10,553 bases of DNA, taken from positions 1 through 10,553 of the forward strand of contig CAZLBV010000314.1 of NCBI GenBank assembly GCA_964557845.1, read 5' to 3'. Positions 1-6,548 of this stretch are shown here, piece by piece. Positions within the stretch are counted from its first letter, which is position 1. Each line of letters begins with the position of its first letter. The notes beneath the pieces were generated by a model. That model saw nothing but the letters and a program-made list of their open reading frames with translations, had not been told where the DNA came from and did not search any database. This DNA is from CAZLBV01 sp964557845. Lineage in GTDB: Bacteria > Acidobacteriota > Aminicenantia > Aminicenantales > Aminicenantaceae. The position numbers were made by a program, and so were the translations under genes.

Positions 1-192
1 AAGGTTTAAAAAGACCTTTGTCCCCTCTTTTCTGGGAAATTTATTGAAATCAGTCTTTCCAACGATCAAAGTGATCATGGCACTGCCGATATCACAATCT
101 ATCTCATAATGACTTCCGCGATAATGTATTGTCTTAATTTTAGAGTTAAACGACCGATTGGTTGAATCTTCAACGATCTCGATATCTCCTGG
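1..192 (-). pseudogene. cysA: CysA remnant: C-terminal (TOBE-like) domain, partial
   Basis: This stretch is open for about 63 codons on the minus strand and runs off the left edge of the window. It starts with G-D-I-E-I-V and continues with a basic, beta-rich segment ending in K-V-F-L-N-L. This resembles the C-terminal regulatory domain of sulfate-type ABC ATPases, where an (R)P-x-D-I-E-I motif opens the domain. It lies in a different frame from the ATPase core just upstream, which continues as P-R-R-Y-R-D-R and stops at 170-172. By comparison with E. coli CysA, roughly 100 residues are missing between core and tail, including the H-loop (V-T-H-D). It is therefore a separated fragment with no start codon of its own. 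The family call is good for the ATPase as a whole and moderate for this tail. Confidence 0.6.
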
Positions 193-193
193 G

Positions 194-649
194 AACCTTG
201 GCATCCAGAGATCCAAAGGGTTCATCTAACAAAAGTACCCGGGGTTCGGTCGCTAAGGCCCGGGCCAAATCCACTCTATGCCGTTGACCGCCGGAGAGTT
301 GATCGGGATAATGTTTTTCATACCCGTTCAATTTCACTAAATGAATAAGATCACTAACTTTCTCTTGAATACATTCTTTTGATTTCTTTTGGATCTCCAT
401 TCCAAAAGAAATATTTTTTTCTACGGTCATATGTTTAAACAAAGCATAATGCTGAAAAACGAATCCAACTTTGCGCTTTTGGGTGGAAAGACCAGTTACA
501 TCTTTTCAAGTCAAATAAATTTCGCCTCTATCAGGGTTCTCTAAACCTGCAATTATCCGAAGGATTGTACTCTTTCCAGATCTACTGGGGCCTAATAATG
601 CCACCAATTCCCCTTGCTCCACTTGGAAGGTGACGTCATCTACGGCAGT
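194..649 (-). pseudogene. cysA: CysA remnant: ATPase core with nonsense codon
   Basis: This is the ATP-binding core of a sulfate/thiosulfate (CysA-type) importer ATPase. Reading leftward it shows T-A-V-D-D-V, a Walker A motif G-P-S-R-S-G-K-S-T (Arg where ABC proteins usually have Gly), R-I-I-A-G-L-E, then an in-frame TGA at 506-508. After the TGA the same frame continues with V-G-F-V-F-Q-H-Y-A-L-F (Q-loop), L-S-G-G-Q-R-H-R-V (signature) and L-L-L-D-E-P-F-G-S-L-D (Walker B and D-loop). The usual first 15-20 residues and start codon are missing because the frame runs straight in from a permease fragment. Beyond D-A-K-V the family sequence breaks off at about 194. With no start, an internal stop and no H-loop, it cannot make a normal ATPase. 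Sulfate rather than molybdate specificity is inferred from the F-V-F-Q-H-Y-A-L-F style and the CysT-like neighbour. Confidence 0.8.
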
Positions 650-850
650 AAATTCACCGATGGCACGACTGAAAGAAAGGGCAGCTCCTGTCAAAACTGC
701 AGGTGTTATGGTGGGAAGAATCACCCTCCGGAAGATGGCAAAAGGTTTGGCACCCAGGGTTTTCGCCGCCTCCTCCATATCCTGAAATACTGGCTGGACG
801 GCCCTCAAAACAAAGGGAAAGGAAACATACATCAAAGCCAGTATGATCCC
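650..850 (-). pseudogene. cysT: CysT-type sulfate ABC permease fragment
   Basis: About 67 codons match the cytoplasmic-loop region of a CysT (CysU) sulfate permease. They read G-I-I-L-A-L-M-Y-V-S-F-P-F-V-L-R-A-V-Q-P-V, then the EAA loop (E-E-A-A-K-T-L-G-A) that contacts the ATPase, then R-R-V-I-L-P-T-I-T-P-A-V-L-T-G and S-R-A-I-G-E-F. The R-x-V-Q-P-V and L-P-x-x-x-P-A-x-L-T-G signatures favour CysT over CysW. The N-terminal membrane segments are absent and the C-terminal end after G-E-F is cut. The frame then passes directly into the CysA core with T-A-V-D-D-V. If the locus once had the common cysT-cysW-cysA order, all of cysW and both adjoining gene ends are gone. No plausible start codon with a ribosome binding site precedes it, and upstream sequence belongs to another family. 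Confidence 0.72.
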
Positions 851-1041
851 CGGCCGCCATCTAAGGGAAATGCCGGGATGAGGCTAAATGCAGCAAGAAT
901 AAAGTTTATAATCGATAAATATATCAATACACCCATTATTGGTTGCGACCACCCACTAAAGCTGGCCATAAAGTAAACTATTAAAAGCATAGAACCAAAC
1001 AGAATACTTGAAAGGGGTCCAGCTTTCCAAACATCTAAACC
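850..1041 (-). pseudogene. M50 site-2 protease internal fragment
   Basis: An open stretch of about 64 codons reads G-L-D-V-W-K-A-G-P-L-S-S-I-L-F-G, a hydrophobic segment, then I-N-F-I-L-A-A-F-S-L-I-P-A-F-P-L-D-G-G-R. The A-G-P-x-x-S motif followed some 50 residues later by N-x-x-x-A-x-F-x-L-I-P-A-F-P-L-D-G-G-R is characteristic of M50B (site-2 protease/SpoIVFB-like) intramembrane metallopeptidases. The Asp of the LDG motif is the third zinc ligand in this family. The H-E-x-x-H helix that should lie N-terminal of A-G-P is missing: the frame has a stop at 1042-1044 and I see no such motif further upstream. Downstream the family match ends exactly at D-G-G-R, where CysT-like sequence begins in another frame, and this frame stops within a few codons. 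It is a decapitated, truncated fragment. Confidence 0.7.
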
Positions 1042-1209
1042 TCAATGATCATTCAGATAATACATTCTAGTTAAATTAAGCAGGACTGAAATCTCTAATA
1101 TAAATTTATTGAAGATAACGCTTTAAAGAAATATTTAACCTGGATTATTCACGCGTCGAGGTTAGTAAAAACACAAGATGCCCTGAGTTAAAAAAGTGTT
1201 TTTGTTGAG

Positions 1210-1241
1210 ATCGGCGCCCCCTTTGGGTAAAAAATGCCGAT
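1210..1241. repeat. Inverted repeat downstream of dodecin gene
   Basis: ATCGGC at 1210-1215 pairs with GCCGAT at 1236-1241, enclosing a smaller CCC-TTT-GGG hairpin. It lies about 20 bases beyond the dodecin stop, in the 222-base stretch between that gene and the remnant chain. It could end the minus-strand transcript, but no run of T follows directly on that strand, so the function is uncertain. I see nothing else of note between 1042 and 1263, which is AT-rich with stops in all frames. Confidence 0.3.
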
Positions 1242-1263
1242 GCAAAATTAATATTTTAAAACT

Positions 1264-1470
1264 TCAATCAACAGTAAAACCAACTTTGATCGTAACCTGC
1301 CAGTAAGCGATCTCATTATTTTCAATATATCCACGGGTATCTATGATTTGGAACCAGCGCATATTGTGAATCGTTTCTGAAGCCTTAATGATCGCATTTC
1401 TTACCGCATGTTCCATACTTACCTTGGATGATCCCGTGATCTCGATCAATTTGTATACATGATCATTCAT
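1264..1470 (-). CDS. Dodecin family flavin-binding protein
   Basis: This 68-residue protein aligns end to end with dodecins: M-N-D-H-V-Y-K-x-I-E-I-x-G-S-S, then A-x-x-N-A-I-x-K-A-S-E-T-I, then M-R-W-F, T-R-G-Y-I-E and W-Q-V-T-I-K-V-G-F. Dodecins form hollow cytoplasmic dodecamers that bind flavins (FMN, riboflavin or lumichrome) in pairs between tryptophans and are thought to store or buffer them; some also bind coenzyme A. The flavin-stacking Trp (W39) and the conserved Gln (Q58) are both present. The ATG is preceded by AAGGAG at a suitable distance, and the length is exactly that of the family. It lies about 100 bases behind the membrane fusion protein gene on the same strand, so it may share that transcript, although no functional link is known. 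Confidence 0.93.
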   Translation of the reverse strand: MNDHVYKLIEITGSSKVSMEHAVRNAIIKASETIHNMRWFQIIDTRGYIENNEIAYWQVTIKVGFTVD

Positions 1471-1568
1471 AGCAAACTCTCCTTTTCAATGACATTTTCC
1501 CTAAGAATAATTCAATATCGCAAAAGAAGCAATCAGTTTAAAAGGGGGAATTACGGCCTAGACAAAGG

Positions 1569-2762
1569 TCATTTGTCAGCTTGATTCTCCGTCTGTGTAA
1601 AAGCCGGGGGGATAATTATTGGACTACCATCGGCAAGAAGATGCTGTCCCAAAACCACGACATAACCGGTTATTGTGGGAGGATCGATTATTTCTGTCAT
1701 CTCATTGCTGGATATCCCAACTTTCACAGGTACAAAATTTGCGACTTTATTCTCTATATCTGCCAGGAAAATACCTTGCTGATCAGCTCTATTTACAATT
1801 GAACTCATTGGAACTACAGTGGCATTTTCGAGAGCCCTATACTCGATCTGAACATTTACAAACATACCGGGTTTTAACAGACCATCATGATTAGGTACTT
1901 CGATCTCTATCCTGGCCGATCGGGAAGTTTCTTGCAGCAAAGGTGCAATCCGTTCGATCTTACCATCCATAGATTCATTGGGTAGAGCATTCGAGCTGAT
2001 TACAGCAGCCTGACCTTTTTCCACTCGAAAATACTCTTTATCGGTAATATAAATGACTGCCAACACGGGATTGATCTCAAGAATGGAAAGAATCGGAGCA
2101 TTGGAGGTAAGCAGCGCTCCTTCATAAACAAAACGTTCACCTACAACTCTTTTATCTGTCCCCTCGTCCCAAGAAGCTCTGATCTGGGTGTAGGAGAGAC
2201 GGATATTGGCCGCTTCCAAGGCTGCTTGCCGGTTGGCCACTTGAGCCATGGCAACTTTATATCTGGCTTCTTGGGCGGCAAAAGTTCCCTTGGCGGCATC
2301 CAGCTCTGAATCTGCTGAAATTCCCTTTTGATGAAGTTCCTGGACTCTTTCTAATTCTCTTTTAGCTACATCTACTGAGATTTTGGATTCTTCCAGATTG
2401 GCCTGAGCAACCTGCAGATCTGCTTGGGCCTGGTGAACCTGTTGATTATATTCTTCATCATCCAGAATCGCCAGCAGCTGACCGCGCTGCACCCAATCTC
2501 CAATATTAACCATAAGTTTTTCCAAGCGCCCTGATATCTTGGGAGCAACTACGAATTGGGACCTTGGAATTATAGTCCCGGTAAAATTTCCAGTATCTTG
2601 AATAGAAGTTTTTTTTACTTCAACCAATTCAACAGCAGTGGGAGCAGCCATGTTTCGAAATTCCGAACCTCTGTTGGAGCTTATTTTTTGAACGACCAGC
2701 CAACTTACCAGAGCTATCACCACTATGCCTATGCCTATTATTATTTTTTTTCTATTATTCAC
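1569..2762 (-). CDS. RND/HlyD-type efflux membrane fusion (periplasmic adaptor) protein
   Basis: This adaptor would bridge an inner-membrane pump and a TolC-type channel. With the GTG start chosen here (397 residues) it has an N-terminal membrane anchor at about 6-24 after a basic N-R-K-K. The first half of the lipoyl domain follows (A-P-K-I-S-G-R-L near 75, then G-D-W-V-x-x-G-Q-L-L). A long alpha-helical coiled-coil hairpin spans about 106-190, and the second lipoyl half and beta-barrel domains complete it, ending with the G-L-x-P-G-M-F-V-x-V motif and a membrane-proximal domain. The hairpin tip carries R-V-Q-E-L-x-x-K-G-I-S-x-x-x-x-L-D-A-A, the TolC-docking type of motif. The upstream in-frame ATG at 2775-2777 is less likely to be the start because the next two codons form a perfect AGGAGG placed 6 bases before this GTG. 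The gene lies 71 bases behind the tolC-like gene, and no pump gene follows. Confidence 0.92.
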   Translation of the reverse strand: MNNRKKIIIGIGIVVIALVSWLVVQKISSNRGSEFRNMAAPTAVELVEVKKTSIQDTGNFTGTIIPRSQFVVAPKISGRLEKLMVNIGDWVQRGQLLAILDDEEYNQQVHQAQADLQVAQANLEESKISVDVAKRELERVQELHQKGISADSELDAAKGTFAAQEARYKVAMAQVANRQAALEAANIRLSYTQIRASWDEGTDKRVVGERFVYEGALLTSNAPILSILEINPVLAVIYITDKEYFRVEKGQAAVISSNALPNESMDGKIERIAPLLQETSRSARIEIEVPNHDGLLKPGMFVNVQIEYRALENATVVPMSSIVNRADQQGIFLADIENKVANFVPVKVGISSNEMTEIIDPPTITGYVVVLGQHLLADGSPIIIPPAFTQTENQADK

Positions 2763-2768
2763 TGTATT

Positions 2769-2774
2769 CCTCCT
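2769..2774 (-). promoter_or_regulatory. Ribosome binding site AGGAGG deciding the adaptor start
   Basis: AGGAGG on the minus strand lies 6 bases before GTG at 2760-2762. The same six bases would be codons 2 and 3 (Arg-Arg) if the upstream ATG at 2775-2777 were used. That ATG has only a weak purine stretch in front of it. The match and spacing favour GTG as the translation start. Confidence 0.7.
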
Positions 2775-2833
2775 CATTCACTTCCATTCTTTCTGGAACG
2801 GGTATCTGTTGAGAAAATTATTTTCATTTTAAA

Positions 2834-4405
2834 TTAAAATTCTTGCCCGGGTAATATATCCGAAATAATAATTTCTTTTGTGGCCAGGGTTGTCCCCAGA
2901 GCTCTATCCAAACGTGCCAAGGAAAGGAGATAATCCACCGTTGATTTAAGTTCAGCAGTTCGGGCATTGGCTACATCTCTTTGATATTGGAGAATAAAAA
3001 AATTGGTTGATTTACCGACTCGAAATTTCTCCTGTTCCGCCTCTAATTTTTTAACCGCAAGTTCCCGTGCGGCCCGGTAAGCTTCAACTCTCTGATAATT
3101 GATCTCCACATCTCTTACTGCTGTTTTGATCTCGAGATAGATCAGTTTTTCCTGGTTTTCAAGCCTTAGTCTTGCCTGCTGAAGTCCTAGTTTTGTTTCT
3201 GCATAACGAGCACGAGTAAAAATGGTGTTCAAAGGAACATTTAGAGTCAATCCTACAGACCAATTTTTATACCTAAAATCAAAGGCATCCTTAAGAGCAT
3301 CGGATGAACCTCCTGGAAGTGTTCCTACAATGATCCCACTTAATGGATTGTTATCTTTATATAAAATCTGAACACCCGATATTCCCGGGCTCCAGTAAGA
3401 TATATTGAAATTTAAATCTGGAAGGAGCTGGTTGCTGGCATAACCCAGATTTAATTCCCAATTCTCAATATCTATTTGTGATGCCTTTAGATCTGGACGA
3501 TTTGTTAGAGCTGTATTCAAAGCTTCGTCAAGATTGATTTTCCTTCGTTCAAACACAGGTTTATCTGAGGGAATAATTTCAGTCAATTCTCCTTCATCTA
3601 AAATGGGACGGTTAAGTATGGTTTTAAGACGGTCCTGGTTGGTTTTAACCATTCGATCAGCCTGTAAAATATCCGCTTCTCGGTTAGCAACTTCTGATTC
3701 AGCGGTATATATTTCGATAGGCGGCATGGTCCCTACTTCGATCTTTCTCTTGTTCTCTTCCAAAAGGTCACGAGCCAACTGCAGGGACTGTTTTTTTACA
3801 TTCAAATCCTCGATGCTGTAGACAAGGTTCCAATATGCTTCCTCTACATTGTAGATAGTATCTAAAAGGGTTTCATGAAATTGATTCTCCGAGATCTCTC
3901 TATTGTTGTTGGCAATAATTATCTCGCGGCGGTTTATCTTGAAACCAAAGTTTTTCAGCAGTGGTTGGGTGAAATTAAAATCAAGAGTGCTTCCATATCT
4001 GGGATTGATGGTCTGAAAACTTCTGTTGGTATCATTTTTATAGGAGCTGAGAGAAACATTTAAGTTTCCTCCGGTTGGAATCAGCTGATTTAGGGAAATG
4101 TTGTAATCATTATAAGCTGAACGGACTTGATCAGCCGCATCGATCCAGGAATATGAAGCAGTATTCGTCTCCCTATTGTTATATCCAAAGGATAAAAGGG
4201 GTAGATATTTTTCGTTTGCCCTGGTCACAGCATAATCAGCTATATCAGGATTCAACACTTCGATAGCTACCCTTAGATTATCTTTCATGGCGCCGATTAT
4301 GCAGTCCTCAAGGGAAAGACGCTCTGCCTTATTTTGTTGGGAATATGATCCAATATTTAAAATCAGGATCATCAATATAAAAATTACCCCAATTTTTCTC
4401 TTCAT
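2834..4405 (-). CDS. TolC-family outer-membrane efflux protein
   Basis: This is an outer-membrane channel protein of 523 residues. A Sec signal peptide covers about residues 1-22 (M-K-R-K, a long Ile/Leu core, then G-S-Y-S-Q). The mature part begins with the family's usual L-S-L-E-D-C-I motif and has two repeated halves. Each half has long helices rich in Gln, Glu, Arg and Ala, plus amphipathic beta strands (for example F-N-F-T-Q-P-L-L-K-N-F-G in the first half and W-S-V-G-L-T-L-N-V-P-L-N in the second). The second half contains the typical R-P-D-L-K-A-S and the helical V-D-Y-L-L-S-L-A-R-L-D-R-A-L-G-T near the C terminus. The ATG has GGAGG 6 bases upstream. The membrane fusion protein gene follows on the same strand, consistent with an efflux operon, but the substrate cannot be told from sequence. 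Confidence 0.93.
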   Translation of the reverse strand: MKRKIGVIFILMILILNIGSYSQQNKAERLSLEDCIIGAMKDNLRVAIEVLNPDIADYAVTRANEKYLPLLSFGYNNRETNTASYSWIDAADQVRSAYNDYNISLNQLIPTGGNLNVSLSSYKNDTNRSFQTINPRYGSTLDFNFTQPLLKNFGFKINRREIIIANNNREISENQFHETLLDTIYNVEEAYWNLVYSIEDLNVKKQSLQLARDLLEENKRKIEVGTMPPIEIYTAESEVANREADILQADRMVKTNQDRLKTILNRPILDEGELTEIIPSDKPVFERRKINLDEALNTALTNRPDLKASQIDIENWELNLGYASNQLLPDLNFNISYWSPGISGVQILYKDNNPLSGIIVGTLPGGSSDALKDAFDFRYKNWSVGLTLNVPLNTIFTRARYAETKLGLQQARLRLENQEKLIYLEIKTAVRDVEINYQRVEAYRAARELAVKKLEAEQEKFRVGKSTNFFILQYQRDVANARTAELKSTVDYLLSLARLDRALGTTLATKEIIISDILPGQEF

Positions 4406-4482
4406 CTTGGGCCTCCGATAATTCTTATTATTTATCGCTATTATTACCTTCTAATAACTCACACATTTTCTTATTGGTTACA

Positions 4483-4497
4483 GATCTGATCTGATCT
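4483..4497. repeat. Three tandem GATCT units
   Basis: Positions 4483-4497 read GATCT-GATCT-GATCT, preceded by CA so that CAGATCTG forms a palindrome. The array lies in the 125-base gap between the M28 peptidase gene and the tolC-like gene, upstream of the latter. It could fold as AGATC/GATCT with a six-base loop, or be a regulator site, or be chance; nothing here decides. Confidence 0.35.
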
Positions 4498-4530
4498 TTT
4501 CAAAATACTAAAACTTAAAGTATATAGTTT

Positions 4531-6333
4531 TTATTTATCTGCAAGATCAAAAGCAGTCAAATAAGTTAGCTTAGTAATCCTTTCAATTAGATCCGGGCTG
4601 ACCTTCTCCACAGAATCACTGGGTTGATGATAATCCTCGGTCATGGCAGCAATTAAAAATGCCCAGGGAATCTTGACTCGTCCAAAAGGGGCATGATCGC
4701 TTCCTCCCGAGGCATCCTCAGAGGCTCTAATATTCATATGCAGGCCGACATAATTATTATTCTCTCTAATTATCTTCTCGATTTCTGGAGTTTTCGCGTC
4801 ATATGAAAGATTCACATATCTTTTAGCATCTATTTTTTCGAGAACTTCCTTTCCGATATCAGCACCCCATCTCCGGGACATCATCATCAAGCGCTCCTTA
4901 TCATAAACCCGGCTGATCATATCCAAGTTAAGAGTAGCATAAGTTTTCTCGATGAAAGGATGGCCCACATAATAACTCGATCCTAAAAGCCCTTTTTCTT
5001 CACCGGTCCAGAGGGCAAAAATTACCGATCTTTTGGGTTTAATCGAATTCTTGGCAAAAGCTTCTGCAATTTCCATAACTCCGACTGAACCGGAACCATT
5101 ATCATCCGCACCATTAAAGATATAATCACCTCTTTTACCGAGATGGTCCAGATGGGCACCGATCACTACCGCTTCCTTTTTTAATTCAGGATCAGATCCT
5201 TCAATATAACCTAAAACGTTCATGGAATTGATTAATTTGGTCTCAACAACAGTCTCTACCGTAAAATTGACACCCTCCAAAGGCATAGATTGGCTTCTAA
5301 TGTTTCCTTCTATTTTTTCTTTGAGGCCCTCAATATTTTGCCCGACTAGTTCCAGTATCTCATCTGCCATTTGTCTGGAGACCTGGATAACCGGCAGGGA
5401 CTGTCCAAACATCGGCTGGCCTATATTTTCTAACAAAGAAACTCTGCGGCGATCTCCTGGAAAAATCGGCCTTTCATCATAAATGGCCTGGCTGTCAAGG
5501 TATCTTCTGGCCACATCGGGATTCTCTTCAGGAGAATTTTCAACCAGCAGAACAGCAACCGCTCCCAATTCCTTCGGAATAGCTAATTTTGATGATGGAG
5601 ATGACCGTCGCATAAAACGGCGCTGGGGATAGTATTTTTCCTTGAGCTCGCCCTTATTAAAAGGAGAATCAGGATCCTTTTTGCCTGGTGCCTCTGACAG
5701 CATCATTACAAATTTTCCCTTAACATCAATATTTTTATATTCATCAAATTTCAAGGAGGGTTCTTGGATACCATAACCAACAAAAACAACCGGTGCTGTA
5801 AGTGAATGTGTTTCAGAAGCATAATAGGAATAGTCCATATTCGGCTTAAAGTTTTTAGTTTTTTTCAGCGCTCCTTTTTGCCATTGGATCTCAGCATATC
5901 CTTCAGAGCCCAAGGTTTCTATCATAGCCACATTCTGGAAATAACTCCTTTTGCTCTGAGATGCAGGCGGAGTGCCTCCACTCATCATCATACTTCGCAT
6001 GTCACCTCTGGGCCTCTCCGGATCACCTGCAGGTTTTATTCCCCATAATTCAAACATAGAGGCAGCATATAGGGCAGCTATGTTATAACCTGCATAGCCA
6101 GTATCTCTACCTTCCAATAGATCATCAGAAATAAACCTTAGATAGATCATGGCATCTTCAGCCGTGATAGAGTCAAAACCAGGCTTGACTTTTTCAGGAA
6201 CAGGCTGGGTTTCAGATACAAGTGAAAAATTCTTCAGAGGGTCAGGCTTTTCCTCTGCTTTCTCCTGTGGACCAGCAAAAGATAAAAACATGAAAGAATA
6301 AACCAGAAAACTCGCAGTCAAAAATTTCTTCAT
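4531..6333 (-). CDS. Exported M28 family zinc metallopeptidase with PA domain
   Basis: This 600-residue peptidase is predicted to act outside the cytoplasm. A Sec signal peptide covers about 1-20 (cleavage likely after S-F-A), followed by a charged linker. A PA-type insert spans roughly 180-320 (V-F-V-G-Y-G-I, D-V-K-G-K-F-V). The M28 catalytic domain starts near 365. Both zinc ions can be accounted for: H394 in G-A-H-L-D-H, D411 in G-A-D-D-N-G-S-G, E446 after the catalytic-base E445 in T-G-E-E-K-G, D471 in N-L-D-M and H569 in D-Y-H-Q-P-S-D. M28 enzymes of this layout are aminopeptidases or carboxypeptidases; which one is not clear. The ATG has GGAGG 5 bases upstream. The 215 bases between it and the diguanylate cyclase gene contain a possible TTGTAT-17-TTTAAT promoter, which is weak. 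No internal lesion is seen. Confidence 0.93.
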   Translation of the reverse strand: MKKFLTASFLVYSFMFLSFAGPQEKAEEKPDPLKNFSLVSETQPVPEKVKPGFDSITAEDAMIYLRFISDDLLEGRDTGYAGYNIAALYAASMFELWGIKPAGDPERPRGDMRSMMMSGGTPPASQSKRSYFQNVAMIETLGSEGYAEIQWQKGALKKTKNFKPNMDYSYYASETHSLTAPVVFVGYGIQEPSLKFDEYKNIDVKGKFVMMLSEAPGKKDPDSPFNKGELKEKYYPQRRFMRRSSPSSKLAIPKELGAVAVLLVENSPEENPDVARRYLDSQAIYDERPIFPGDRRRVSLLENIGQPMFGQSLPVIQVSRQMADEILELVGQNIEGLKEKIEGNIRSQSMPLEGVNFTVETVVETKLINSMNVLGYIEGSDPELKKEAVVIGAHLDHLGKRGDYIFNGADDNGSGSVGVMEIAEAFAKNSIKPKRSVIFALWTGEEKGLLGSSYYVGHPFIEKTYATLNLDMISRVYDKERLMMMSRRWGADIGKEVLEKIDAKRYVNLSYDAKTPEIEKIIRENNNYVGLHMNIRASEDASGGSDHAPFGRVKIPWAFLIAAMTEDYHQPSDSVEKVSPDLIERITKLTYLTAFDLADK

Positions 6334-6548
6334 TTAGGCCTCCAATCAAACAATATAAATTGAACCGCGTTTTGGAACTTATGATCATTTCCTTTGACCC
6401 TATTCTCTTATCCGAGGGGATCGATAAAATGATAGATTAAATTCCAACCTGAATATCCATACAAAAAATAGAAATCGAATTTTAATATATTTTAGACGTA
6501 CAGACTACCACTTTTCTTCCTTAAAATTTAATTAAAGTGTAAATAATC

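Noticed and set aside
614..976. Plus-strand open frame of 120 codons
   Set aside because: It lies opposite the CysT, CysA and M50 fragments, which have clear family motifs, and its own translation has no recognisable domain.
1..1041. Possibility that the fused fragments form a new functional protein
   Set aside because: The pieces lie in several frames, include a TGA, lack starts and lack essential parts (H-E-x-x-H, H-loop, membrane segments), so a working product is unlikely.
1561..1577. Hairpin GACAAA-5-TTTGTC over the adaptor stop codon, considered as a terminator
   Set aside because: The stem is only six base pairs, AT-rich, and no T run follows it on the minus strand.
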